Origin: Raffaelea ambrosiae | Taxonomy: Eukaryota > Ascomycota > Sordariomycetes > Ophiostomatales > Ophiostomataceae | Reading direction: 5' to 3' | DNA: 64,000 nucleotides | Assembly (NCBI GenBank): GCA_002778195.1 | Contig: PCDI01000005.1 | Location: 3,111,102 to 3,175,101 of the forward strand | Shown: piece after piece, positions 1 to 9,879 of the stretch | How the letters are laid out: every line of letters starts with the position of its first letter | How positions within the stretch are numbered: the first letter of the stretch is position 1 | Made by a program: the position numbers and the translations under genes | Notes under the pieces: model-generated | The model's database searches: none | Seen by the model: the letters and a program-made list of their open reading frames with translations, nothing else | What the model was told of the DNA's origin: nothing

Positions 1-518
1 TCCTTGGCCTGGTGAGCCCTTGTCCGCAGATCCAAGAGACGTTGTCGTCCGAGCAGCAGCAGCAGCAGTGGGAACAAACCCAACCCAGACCCAGCTGCCC
101 ACTGATGGGTGGGCTGGACCGCAGGCTGAGTGGTGGTGCCGGATGACTCAGCAGCGCATACGATGTGTCTTACACGGAGGTAGTCAGTTACTACATAGTT
201 AGTTACTACGGTGCATGTAGCAGCAATGGCATGGTGGATCTCTCCTGCCCTTTTTGTCCGAGATAAGAGATCATCCCGTCAAACAAAGCCGCAAATTCCT
301 GGCCGTCACCTGTATTATGCAGCGCAAATGCCGGCCCAGCGAATCAGGCCCCAGATAGCGTCGCGCGCCAGCACACCCCTCTGTAGTTATCAAGCTGGCG
401 AAGGCCGCCTGGGCTTGCCTAGATCAGGACCCGATCGGACTTACACTTGAGACCAGAGCAAATCGGCAGGCCGACACGAAAGCGATGTCCCAAACGGGCA
501 AATTTACACGGCACGCCC

Positions 519-602
519 AATGGCGCCCCAATGGCGCCCCAATGGCGCCCCAACGGCGCCCCAGCGGCATCCAGTGGCATCCAATGGCATCCAATGGCAC
601 CC
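519..602. repeat. Compound minisatellite, 11-bp then 10-bp units
   Basis: Four tandem 11-bp units of the form AATGGCGCCCC (519-562, the fourth with one change) run directly into four 10-bp units of the form AATGGCATCC (563-602). The two unit types differ by one deletion and one or two substitutions, so the second block is probably a drifted and re-amplified derivative of the first. No gene covers it. Confidence 0.9.
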
Positions 603-834
603 AACGACGCCTGGGCTAAAGGAGGGGCTCTTATCGGCCTGGATGCGCATCGCCGCATCGGACCTGCCATCGGGTGCTGTTTATCTGCCAGAGCTGCGCA
701 GCTGGGTATCGGCTACGATGGCCCCAGACGAACAGTCGATTCGGGACGAGCTACGTATGTACCAAGCTGTGCTTTCCTGACTATCGTCGTAGATCAAGCT
801 TTGGGGCCCCTGTCTCTGCAGTTGCTTATATAGG

Positions 835-840
835 TATAAA
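835..840 (+). promoter_or_regulatory. TATA box of the amine oxidase gene
   Basis: TATAAA lies about 210 nt upstream of the ATG at 1050, within a TATATAGGTATAAAG context. No other downstream gene could use it. Confidence 0.5.
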
Positions 841-954
841 GAGCTCTCTCTGCCTGCGACAGACACCTCGACACCACAGCATTGGGAACTGCGTACTTTG
901 TTATTCTCTCTCTCCTGGCAAGTCGAGCTTTGCCATTTTCAAAGCAAAGGACGC

Positions 955-1015
955 AGACACACACACACGCACACGCACACGCAGACACACACCTACACTC
1001 ACACTCACACACACA
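955..1015. repeat. CA-rich microsatellite
   Basis: An interrupted run of CA dinucleotides with some CG, CT and AG interruptions lies just before the amine oxidase ATG, probably inside its 5' leader. Confidence 0.85.
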
Positions 1016-1049
1016 CAGAAAAGAGAGAGATAGGAACTGCTCGCCCACC

Positions 1050-3335
1050 ATGTCTGCACTTCCGCATCCCTTCGATCCGCTCACCAAGAGCGAGATCCAG
1101 GCTGCCGTGGCCGCGGCCAAGAAGGCCCACGGCGAGGACCTGCGCTTTCATGTGGTCTCCCTCCAGGAGCCGCGCAAAGCCGCCATGACCGCCTGGCTGG
1201 CAGCGCCCCAGACGGCGGCCCGGCCTCCGCGCATTGCCGAGGTGGTGGTCATCACGCCCGAGGGCACGGTGTGCGACGGCCTGGTCGACATTGCCTCGGG
1301 TGAGATCACCAAGTGGGAGAAGCTGGCCGGCGAGCAGCCAATTGTGAGTCCGAGCACCCTTTTTTTTTTCGTTTGCCCTGTTTCCGTTGCTCTGTTTTTG
1401 CCTGCCCCGGGACCATCATACTCACGCAAACCAACCACCGCCCTCAGATTCTCATGGAGGAGCTCCAGCACGTCGAGCACGTCGTCCGCACCGACCCCAA
1501 GGTCATCGAGCAGTGCGAGATCAGCGGTATCCCCAAGGAGGACATGCACAAGGTCTACTGCGATCCCTGGACCATTGGCTACGACGAGCGCTTCGGCAGC
1601 AACGTGCGCCTCCAGCAGGCGCTGATGTACTACCGCCCCGACATCGACAACACGCAGTACCAGTACCCCCTGGACTTCTGCCCCATCTACGACGCTACCC
1701 AGGACAAGATCATCGCCATCGACATCCCGAAAGTGCGCCGCCCACTTTCCAAGATCCCGCCTCTGGACTACCACCACATGGCGCAGGCGAAGCGCGGCGG
1801 CTACCGCACGGACCTGAAGCCCATCAACATCACGCAGCCGGCCGGCGTCTCCTTCTCGCTCGACGGCAACGAGATCACCTGGCAGAACTGGAAGTTCCAC
1901 ATTGGCTTCAACTACCGCGAGGGCCCCGTCTTCAACAACATCCGCTACGTGGACAACGGCACCGAGAGACCAGTCTTTTACCGCATGTCGCTCGTGGAGA
2001 TGGTTGTGCCATAGTAAGTGACTCCCCCACGAGTGCTCTCCGTCTTTGTGGCTTCAAAGACGAACCGTATTCATCTAACAAAAAAAACAAAAAAACAGCG
2101 GCAACCCAGAACGCCCCCACCAGCGCAAGCACGCCTTCGACATTGGCGAGTACGGCGCCGGCTACATGTCCAACAGCCTGTCCCTGGGCTGCGACTGCAA
2201 GGGCAGCATCCGCTACCTGGACGCGGAGCTGCCCACCCAGAGCGGTGCCGTGCGGCTGATCAAGAACGCCATCTGCATCCACGAGGAGGACGACGGCATC
2301 CTGTTCAAGCACACCGACTTCCGCGACGAGTCGACCATCGTGACGCGCGCGCGCAAGCTGATTGTGCAGAACATCTTCACGGCGGCCAACTACGAGTACG
2401 CCGTCCAATGGATCTTCCACGTACGTTTTCGTCTCCCCGAGACATTCGTTTTGCCAAACCACAAAACTAACACACACCCACAGCAAGACGGTACCATTGA
2501 GCCGTACGTCCGGCTGACCGGCATCCTCAACACCTACATCATGAGCCCGGGCGAGGACATCAAGAACTGGGGCACCCAGGTCTACCCCGGCGTCAACGCC
2601 CACAACCACCAGCACCTGTTCTGCATGCGGATAAACCCGGGTCTCGACGGCCCCAACAACACCATCTTCACGTCCGACGCCATGCGGGCCGCCGCCCCCG
2701 TCGGCAGCCCCGAGAACTTCTACGGCAACGGCTTCTACGCCCAGCGCACCCGTCTCGAGACCACCCAGCAGGCCATGACCGACTTCAAGTGGGAGACCAT
2801 GCGCACCTGGGACATTGTCAACGAGAACAAGCTCAACCCCCACAGCGGCAAGCCCGTGTCCTACAAGCTCGTCAGCCGCGAGGTGCCCTGGCTGATGCCG
2901 GCCCCGGGCTCGCTCGTCTGGAAGCGCGGCGCCTTTGCCCGGCACAACGTCCACGTCACCAAGTACGCCGACGACCAGCTCTACCCGGCCGGCCGCCACG
3001 TGCCGCAGACGTCCGGCGAGCCCTCCAAGGGCCTGCCCGAGTGGATCGGCGACGGCACCGACAGCATTGTCAACACCGACGTCGTCCTCTGGCACACCTT
3101 TGGCATTATCCACTTCCCGTCGCCCGAGGACTACCCGGTCATGCCCGCCGAGCCCATGACGCTCCTGCTCCGCCCCCGGCACTTCTTCGCCTCCAACCCG
3201 GTCATGGACGTGCCGCCATCCTACTCGATCACCCCCAGCCAGGTGGCTGCCAAGAATGGCGTCTGGGATGCCACCGACAAGATGAGCTCGCTCGTGGTTG
3301 ACTCTGCCGGGGAGGCATCTTGCTGCAAGTTGTAA
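1050..3335 (+). CDS. Copper amine oxidase (primary-amine oxidase, TPQ cofactor), peroxisomal type
   Basis: Four exons (1050-1343, 1448-2013, 2099-2420, 2484-3335) give 677 residues, normal for fungal enzymes. It oxidises primary amines to aldehyde, ammonia and peroxide. Signatures seen: the cofactor motif NYEY with Tyr385 (precursor of topaquinone), the general-base Asp301 in DIGEYGAGY, the conserved CDCKG, copper ligands in HQH (His436 and His438), and a third His604 in HTFGIIHFPSPEDYP. The spacing of these residues matches the known peroxisomal yeast enzymes with a constant offset of about 20. The C terminus ends CKL, a variant of the type 1 peroxisomal signal [SAC]-[KRH]-L. No signal peptide is seen. 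The start gives the family's usual short N-terminal lead (HPFDPLTKSEI), and the upstream context is a TATA box plus an ACC before ATG. Confidence 0.96.
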
Positions 3336-4070
3336 ACGGGAAAAGGAAAAGAATAAAAATAAAAGCGAAAGCCCCCCCCCCAAAAAGATGAAACATTTTT
3401 GAAGAAAAAAAGCAAACCAGAATGATGATTCAAAGCGGAAATGTACGTCATAAAGTACTCACGTCTCTTTTTTTGTCCTGTATTTTTGTCTATGAGTGAG
3501 CCGGAATGCGGATTGGTTTGCTTGGTTTGCTTAGTTTTCTGGTAGCCTACTTTTGCCGTGCAAGTCTCCTTTATGCCATAATATCTATGAATAAGACTTA
3601 TCTCTCATCACCCGCAATGACCACTGCCGAAATCCCGCCGACGCAAAAAATGGAATGTGGGAGCCCAGAAGGTGTGGCAGGCAAGGCTGGCTCACAACGG
3701 CTCGCCATTGGAGACCAGCGCCCCCAAAGCTGGCCGGTCAGGCATTCTTGGCCAGGTGACTCAACAATGCTACGGAGAGGTTAGGCGTCTTGGCGACGAT
3801 TCCCACACATGGGAAATAGGACGATGGCATCGACGCCTTAAACGGAGAAACGAATTTGGCGACAAGGCTGACCCCCGGCCCAAATTGCCGCCCGAAAAAA
3901 AAAAAGAAAAGAAAAAAAAAAACCCTTTCCAAGCTTCCCAGTCCCCCCCCTTCCTTCGTTCTTGATTCCCTTCACCCTGACACTGTCGGCCATTCGCTTG
4001 GCTTTTTGTTTCTCAGTCAGAGCGCACCGCTTTTCCGCATACTGGAATAAGCTTCACACACAAGACGACA
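3336..4070. other. Intergenic, no gene seen
   Basis: Contains a C-run followed by an A-run just after the amine oxidase stop (about 3370-3386) and an A-rich block near 3895-3922. Short open frames are low-complexity products of these tracts. Confidence 0.7.
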
Positions 4071-5048
4071 ATGTCAATCAACTGGGGGAAGCTCTTCGGC
4101 GGCCCGCCGAGGACCGATAGAGCACCTCGTCGGCGTGGAGCCAGCAGCAACAACAGCAGCAACTACGATGGCATGCTCGCGCGGTCGGCCGCCAATCTCA
4201 GCTTGCACAGCCAGCCGCCTCCCGCCTTCCAGAACGCGCCGCCCCCGCATGCGAGAGCTTCCTCGCCGCCGCCGCCCATCTTTTCCGGCTACACGGACAG
4301 CGGCATCGGTGGCGGTGACCGCGACCTTCCCGTGCCGGCCGTGTTTTCCAACCACACTGCTTCTCCCGGGCCCGCACAGCGCTATGGTGGCAATGCGTAC
4401 CCAGACCAACGACCGGCTAGCGATGACAGAAGCAGCGTTGCGGGCGGCAGCAGCATCTTCGGAGGCGAGATCAGCTACCAAAACGCGCCACCGCCTCCCC
4501 CTCAGCCAATCTTGCCACCGTCCCGGCCGCTGTCGTCGCAATCGCAGTACCGCAATCCGCCCCCACAGCACGCGACGACCCCGACACGGCCGCAACCCAT
4601 GCCGGGGATTTTCGAGGACGGAGACGCGACGACCCTGTCTTCTTCTCGCTCCCGCCATCAGAGCCAAGACAACATAGCGGAACGGTCTGTGCTCACACGT
4701 CGGCCGCAACGAGCATCGCCGCAGAGACAGCAGAAGCCTCTCCCGCCGGTCAATGTCGCAGTCACCGCTGCTGACATTCGCGAGACAATCAGAATGCTCC
4801 GGCTGCTCTACCGCATGGAGCTTGAAATCTACGGCGACCGCCACGCCATAAATTTGGACGACCAGAGAGAGCGCCAGGAGAACCGCCGCAAGGCAGACAT
4901 TCTGCGGGGCGAGATCGAGAGCAACGTCGACACCTGGCGCCGTACAAGTGGTGCTAACTGGTCACGACAGGAATTCCAACATGTCGAGCGCTGTTTCCAG
5001 CTGATTAGGTATTTGCGGACGCTCGGAGGCAGTTACGAAGTAGCTTAG
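4071..5048 (+). CDS. Proline-rich fungal protein of unknown function
   Basis: One intronless frame of 325 residues. I do not recognise the family. The first 220 residues are low complexity: Ser/Asn-rich, then many Pro-Pro-Pro runs and Gln/Arg, as in intrinsically disordered scaffold proteins. The last 95 residues, from about VTAADIRETIRMLRLLYRM, are strongly helical and charged with an aromatic-rich end (FQLIRYL), and look like a folded interaction domain. No signal peptide or membrane segment is present. The start is chosen because it is the first ATG in a good context (ACAATGTCA) and begins with the compact MSINWGKLFGG. It is co-oriented with, and 243 nt before, the DBP6 gene. The codon use and GC-rich third positions match the neighbours, which supports it being real. 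Confidence 0.8.
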   Translation: MSINWGKLFGGPPRTDRAPRRRGASSNNSSNYDGMLARSAANLSLHSQPPPAFQNAPPPHARASSPPPPIFSGYTDSGIGGGDRDLPVPAVFSNHTASPGPAQRYGGNAYPDQRPASDDRSSVAGGSSIFGGEISYQNAPPPPPQPILPPSRPLSSQSQYRNPPPQHATTPTRPQPMPGIFEDGDATTLSSSRSRHQSQDNIAERSVLTRRPQRASPQRQQKPLPPVNVAVTAADIRETIRMLRLLYRMELEIYGDRHAINLDDQRERQENRRKADILRGEIESNVDTWRRTSGANWSRQEFQHVERCFQLIRYLRTLGGSYEVA

Positions 5049-5291
5049 TTAGTCGAATGGTTGCGCAGATGTCCAGTGTGATGAGCAAGTGGAAGCCCGG
5101 CGATTGGCTACAGTGGACATAAGCCCCAACATATTGTTGACCAAAATATGGGGCGGTACCAGACGGCACAATACAGTCTTATCTCTTATCAGTCTTTTTT
5201 TTCCCTCTTTTTTTATTCTTTTTTTATTCTCCTTCCGTTGCTGCTTCTCGTCCGAGACCCTGTAACCTCTCGTGCGTGCACGCCTGCAAAC

Positions 5292-7550
5292 ATGTATGCT
5301 CGGTACGTGCCGCCGAAAAAAGGCACCCGTCAGCCTTCCGCTGTGCAGAATGACCCCCTGCCTCCAGTCCGCCCGACCTCCTGGAACTCGACGAACTCGG
5401 CCGTGAAACCCGTTGCACCCTCGCTCCCCATATTGGCCCAAGGCCGGAAAACGACGTTTGACGACGAAGACCACAGCAGTCCTCCCAGTGGAAAGCCAGA
5501 GAACAGCGACAGAGAGAAGACGAACGAGACGAAGAGCGACAGGAATACCGAGAAAGGCATCGAGAAGAACGACGAGAAGCAGGCCAAGAAGCATGGAGAA
5601 AAAAAACGCGAGAAGCACAGCGAGGCAAAGCACAGCAAAACGGACAAGAAGCGGAAAATCGACGATATCTCTGGCGACGAAGAGACGAATGCCCGGCACC
5701 AGGCAGTGCTGCAAAAGAAGAACAAGTCCTTGAAGCGGGCACAAGAACAGACGAACGTCGAGAACGCGGACGAGACAGCCGAGGAGGTTCTCCCCCCCGC
5801 CGAGCTTCATGGCATAGAGCCATTGCCCCAGCCAGAACCCGTCGCCGAAGACGTGGCCAAGCCGACCTACGACACCCTCCCACCATGGCTCGCGAACCCC
5901 GACCGAGTATCGCCCCATACGCGGACCCTGTTTTCCAACTTCAAGATCGGCAATGAGCGTGCCATCGTCGAACCCGCGGAAGAAGCCCTGAAAAAACAGG
6001 GATGGGCAGAAGCGACGGCCATCCAGACAGCTGTCCTTCCCATGCTGCTTCCCTCGTGGGAGCTGCCGAGAGACCTGGTCATTTCAGCGTCGACGGGGTC
6101 AGGCAAAACGCTTTCATACGTGCTCCCCATAATACGCGAGATCAGCCGTCTGCCAGCCACGGAGCTGACCGCCGTGGTCATCGTCCCCACCCGCGAATTG
6201 GTCCAACAGGCCCACGATGTTTGCAAAGCATGCGCACAGGCATTCGGAGCTGTGCCAGGGAGCCGACAGGCGAAAATTGGCGTCGCTGCAGGACACCAGT
6301 CGTTCGAGACCGAGAAGCGGCATTTGGTGATTCCAGCCCAGGGCAGCGCACCCGGGGATATGCTGTGGGGGTGGAGGCCACGACTTGAGCTCTATGGCCG
6401 AGACATCGACGACATCCTGTTCGACACGAACAGACAGGGTCTCGATTTGGGCTTTTCCTACGACTCTGCTGTCGACATCCTGATTTGCACCCCAGGTCGT
6501 CTTGTCGACCACATCAACCTGACGCCAGGGTTCACTTTGGACAATTTGCGGTGGCTCGTGATCGACGAAGCAGACAAGCTGCTGGGGCAAGACTACCAGC
6601 AGTGGCTCGATATCGTCATGAGCAAGCTGGTCAAGAAGGGCAATGCGGGAATGTACCGGGGCTTCGGGTTCGGAGAGACCGTCCGCAAGGTCGTTCTCAG
6701 TGCCACGATGAGCCGTGATCTCAGTGTCCTCAACCGGCTGCAGCTGAAGCGGCCAAGATACGTCGCCCTGGAAGGCAACGAAACGACCGAAGGCGACGAA
6801 AACAGAGGCACGACCGATTTTGTGCTCCCAGAGCATCTGCACGAGTCGGCGATCAAGGTCCGTGACGAGTCGCACAAGCCACTGTATCTCATTGATCTCC
6901 TCACCAGTGAGCACGTGGCCGGAGAAGCCGGTTCTACCAGTTCTTCGTCTTCAGAAGATTCTTCTTCTTCTTCTTCAGAAGATTCTTCCGACGACGAGCA
7001 AGACCACAGCCACGAACAGAGCAGATTTCAGGCCACCGCTGTGATCTTCACCAAGTCGAACGAAAACGCACTCCGTCTGTCGCGCCTTCTTGTCCTCCTT
7101 GCCCCACGGCTCAGCCAGGTCGTGGGCACAATCACCTCGTCGATTCGAACATCAGAGCGGCGCAAGACCCTGCGCGCCTTTGAGAAGGGCAATCTGCGTA
7201 TTCTTGTCTCGTCCGACCTGGCCGGCCGCGGTGTGGACCTGAAGAACGTGGACCATGTCATCAACTACGACATGCCCCAAAGCGTGCAGAACTACGTGCA
7301 CCGAGTTGGCCGGACAGCGCGCGCCGGCCGATCTGGGCATGCGTGGACCTTTTTCAGCAAAAAAGAAGCTGGCTGGTTTTGGGCAGAGGTGGCCGGGGAA
7401 AAGAAGAAGAAGGGTGGCGACGAGACGCTTCGTGTCCAGCGCCGGGACAAGGTCGCCAAGGTTGTCGTTGGAGACAACGGGCGCTTCGACGATACTAGAT
7501 TGGAGGCGTATGAAGAAGCGCTGAAGCAGTTGAGCAAAGAGGCAGCATGA
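5292..7550 (+). CDS. DBP6: ATP-dependent DEAD-box RNA helicase DBP6 (60S ribosome assembly)
   Basis: Intronless, 752 residues. Dbp6 is an essential nucleolar helicase acting in early 60S subunit assembly. Motifs seen: Q-motif region TAIQ (about residue 243), Walker A ASTGSGKT (about 265), PTRELVQQ, TPGRLVDH, DEAD (about 423), SAT (about 470), SSDLAGRGVD and HRVGRTARAG (about 670). Dbp6 hallmarks are the N-terminal MYARYVPP and the long charged Lys/Glu N-terminal extension (about residues 60-200). A Ser/Asp-rich insertion (about residues 544-575) lies between the two RecA lobes. The frame is open further upstream to 5148, but that part encodes Phe/Leu from a T-rich tract; the MYARYVPP start fits the family and is preferred. 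Confidence 0.95.
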   Translation: MYARYVPPKKGTRQPSAVQNDPLPPVRPTSWNSTNSAVKPVAPSLPILAQGRKTTFDDEDHSSPPSGKPENSDREKTNETKSDRNTEKGIEKNDEKQAKKHGEKKREKHSEAKHSKTDKKRKIDDISGDEETNARHQAVLQKKNKSLKRAQEQTNVENADETAEEVLPPAELHGIEPLPQPEPVAEDVAKPTYDTLPPWLANPDRVSPHTRTLFSNFKIGNERAIVEPAEEALKKQGWAEATAIQTAVLPMLLPSWELPRDLVISASTGSGKTLSYVLPIIREISRLPATELTAVVIVPTRELVQQAHDVCKACAQAFGAVPGSRQAKIGVAAGHQSFETEKRHLVIPAQGSAPGDMLWGWRPRLELYGRDIDDILFDTNRQGLDLGFSYDSAVDILICTPGRLVDHINLTPGFTLDNLRWLVIDEADKLLGQDYQQWLDIVMSKLVKKGNAGMYRGFGFGETVRKVVLSATMSRDLSVLNRLQLKRPRYVALEGNETTEGDENRGTTDFVLPEHLHESAIKVRDESHKPLYLIDLLTSEHVAGEAGSTSSSSSEDSSSSSSEDSSDDEQDHSHEQSRFQATAVIFTKSNENALRLSRLLVLLAPRLSQVVGTITSSIRTSERRKTLRAFEKGNLRILVSSDLAGRGVDLKNVDHVINYDMPQSVQNYVHRVGRTARAGRSGHAWTFFSKKEAGWFWAEVAGEKKKKGGDETLRVQRRDKVAKVVVGDNGRFDDTRLEAYEEALKQLSKEAA

Positions 7551-7578
7551 GGTCGGAAGCAGTCGGCCCCCCCCCCCC

Positions 7579-7615
<37 letters not shown>

Positions 7616-7867
7616 TTGATACCCCTAGAAATTAGCGTCTCTGGCCCAAAATAGCAACTGTAATTTAGGTCGACTCTCCTAAACTTTATGACCTGGAGTG
7701 CGATTTCCCGGCCACGTGGCCCGTGCGCAGACTCCCGTGTTTTCCAAAAATGAACCCCCAATGAAGTCACACCTGGATGAAATCGTTCACTGCAACATTC
7801 CCTTTGCATACATGCAGCTTCGTCCGCAGCAGGCCTTGTCGTGCGCGTCGCATGACCATCGCACAAG
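7551..7867. repeat. Intergenic with a C-run fused to a 33-nt A-run
   Basis: A run of about 13 C (7567-7579) is followed by about 33 A (7580-7612), 17 nt after the DBP6 stop. The rest, up to the PIG-A start, shows no gene. The A-run is genomic, so it may act in 3' end formation or simply be slippage-expanded. Confidence 0.85.
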
Positions 7868-9535
7868 ATGGCCCGCCGCACCTACAACATCGCCATGGTC
7901 AGCGACTTCTTCTTTCCGCAGCCTGGCGGCGTAGAGAGCCACATCTACCAGGTGGCGTCCAAGCTGGTCGATCGCGGCCACAAAGTCATCATCATCACGC
8001 ACGAATACGCCGACCGCAAAGGCGTGCGGTATCTGACCAACGGCATCAAGGTGTACTACGTGCCATTCCTGGTGCTCTACCGGTCTGCCACGATGCCCAC
8101 CGTCTTCTCCTTCTTCCCCATCTTCCGCAACATTGTCATTCGCGAGCAGATCGACATTGTGCATGGCCATGCCAGCCTGAGCAGCCTGTGCCATGAGGCC
8201 ATCCTGCACGCGCGCACCATGGGCCTCCGCACCGTCTACACCGACCACTCGCTCTTTGGATTTGCCGATGCCACGAGCATTCTGGCCAACAAGATCCTCA
8301 AGTTCAGCTTGAGCGACGTGGACCATGTGATTTGCGTGAGCCACACGTGGTAGGTTCTTCTAAGCGCGTCTCTGCAAGACAAGCAGACCACCCCGACTAA
8401 TAGCGAGCGCCCGTGCAGCAAAGAAAACACCGTGCTGCGCGCATCTCTTGACCCATTGATGGTGTCTGTTATTCCCAATGCGGTCGTGGCAGAGAACTTC
8501 CATCCTCTGTCGCACACAGACCCTCCCACCAGCTCTCAGCAGCAGTCCGGAGCAAAGGGACAAAAGCCGCCACACAACCAGCAGCAGCAGCAGCAGCAAA
8601 TAGCTTCTTCTTCTACCACCTCACTACAACCAGGAGCATCCCCGCCAAAGCTGCAGCAGCATTTTGGGCACATCACACCCGCCCATCAACTGGGGCCTCA
8701 CGACACCATTACCATTGTGGTCATCTCTCGCCTCTTCTACAACAAGGGAACCGATCTCCTGGTCGCGGCCATTCCGCGCATTCTCGAGAACCACCCCAAC
8801 ACTCGCTTCATCATTGCCGGGTCAGGTCCCAAGGAGATTGACCTGAAACAGATGATCGAGCAAAATGTCTTGCAAGACCGCGTAGAGATGCTTGGTCCTG
8901 TGCGTCACGAAGAAGTCCGCGACGTCATGGTGCGCGGCCACATTTACCTGCATCCTTCCCTCACCGAGGCCTTCGGCACAGTCATTGTCGAAGCGGCCAG
9001 CTGCGGCCTGTATGTTGTCTGCACGCAGGTGGGAGGAATCCCCGAGGTGCTTCCGTCGCACATGACTGTGTTTGCCCGGCCCGAGGAGGACGACCTGGTC
9101 GCGGCCACAGGCCGTGCCATTGCTGCCCTGCGCGCCAACAAAGTCCGCACAGAACGGTTCCACGACCAGGTCAAGGCCATGTATTCCTGGACAAACGTGG
9201 CTGCTCGCACCGAACGCGTCTACGATGGCATCACCGGCACCATCAGCGAGGCCGAGTTCTACGGATACGATATTTCCGGGCCGGGCGGTGGTGCCAACGG
9301 CAGCGGATGGAGTGCCACGCGCGGCCGGTCCGGCGTGCAGAGTTTCGCCCTGATCGATCGCCTCAAACGGTATTACGGCTGCGGGATTTGGGCTGGCAAA
9401 CTATTTTGCCTGTGTGTCGTGGTCGACTACTTGTTGTTTCTCTTCTGCGAGTTTTGGTGGCCACGCGAGCGTATTGACATCTGTCCGGACTGGCCTCGAA
9501 AGACCTTGGCAGAGCGGGACACTGCCAGAGACTAA
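7868..9535 (+). CDS. gpi3: PIG-A/Gpi3: catalytic subunit of GPI-GlcNAc transferase
   Basis: Two exons (7868-8349, 8419-9535; 69-nt intron) give 532 residues. The enzyme transfers GlcNAc from UDP-GlcNAc to phosphatidylinositol on the cytosolic face of the ER, the first step of GPI-anchor synthesis. Seen: N-terminal MVSDFFFPQPGGVESHIYQ typical of the GT4 family, VDHVICVSHTCKENTVLRA across the splice junction, HPSLTEAFGTVIVEAASCG (the EX7E motif, about residues 340-350), and a C-terminal hydrophobic segment (about residues 485-510) followed by a short tail, as in the single-pass ER anchor. Odd: a Gln/Ser-rich insertion of about 60 residues (nt about 8515-8690, with a CAG run) sits directly after the splice-proximal VIPNAVVAENF and interrupts the link between the two Rossmann lobes. 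The intron restores the family Cys of HTCKEN, which fixes the splice site. Confidence 0.96.
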
Positions 9536-9879
9536 AATTATGTAACCTAATAATATGTGGCCACGAAAAAAGTGGTCTTTTGTGTAATAACAACACTTCT
9601 GAACAATTGTCATGAAAGCCGAGTTTTACTGTGCTAGTATCATATTATGGACGCCATGAAATTGTTAGTGGAGCTGTACTGATTCAAAACATTTTCTGCC
9701 TACTCTGACCGCCCAATTGATGCCACAAAATAAAATCTTAGCTCAAATTTTTTTTCGTCTTCCTACCTTTATTTTTTCTCCAACCACTGCGAATTTGGCA
9801 CATCGACACAGCACCATGGCTTGCCCGTGATGAGGCATTGCTCAGAGCGTGCGTTCAGCGAAAGAACAATAACGCAGTG
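9536..9879. other. Intergenic, no gene seen
   Basis: AT-rich spacer between PIG-A and the histidine phosphatase with no supported coding frame. It should hold the PIG-A terminator and the next promoter, but no clear box was identified. Confidence 0.6.

Larger units (their letters stand above)
1..1049. other. Intergenic, upstream of the amine oxidase gene
   Basis: No coding region is supported here: short open frames overlap on both strands and resemble nothing. The stretch holds a small minisatellite (519-602), a TATA box (835-840) and a CA-rich microsatellite (about 955-1015) in the presumed 5' untranslated region of the amine oxidase gene. Confidence 0.7.

Noticed and set aside
1148..1900. 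Long minus-strand frame opposite the amine oxidase
   Set aside because: It is the shadow of the real gene: third-position GC bias of the plus-strand codons suppresses stops on the other strand.
5148..5291. N-terminal extension of DBP6
   Set aside because: Encodes a T-tract-derived hydrophobic stretch; the conserved MYARYVPP start at 5292 is the family norm.
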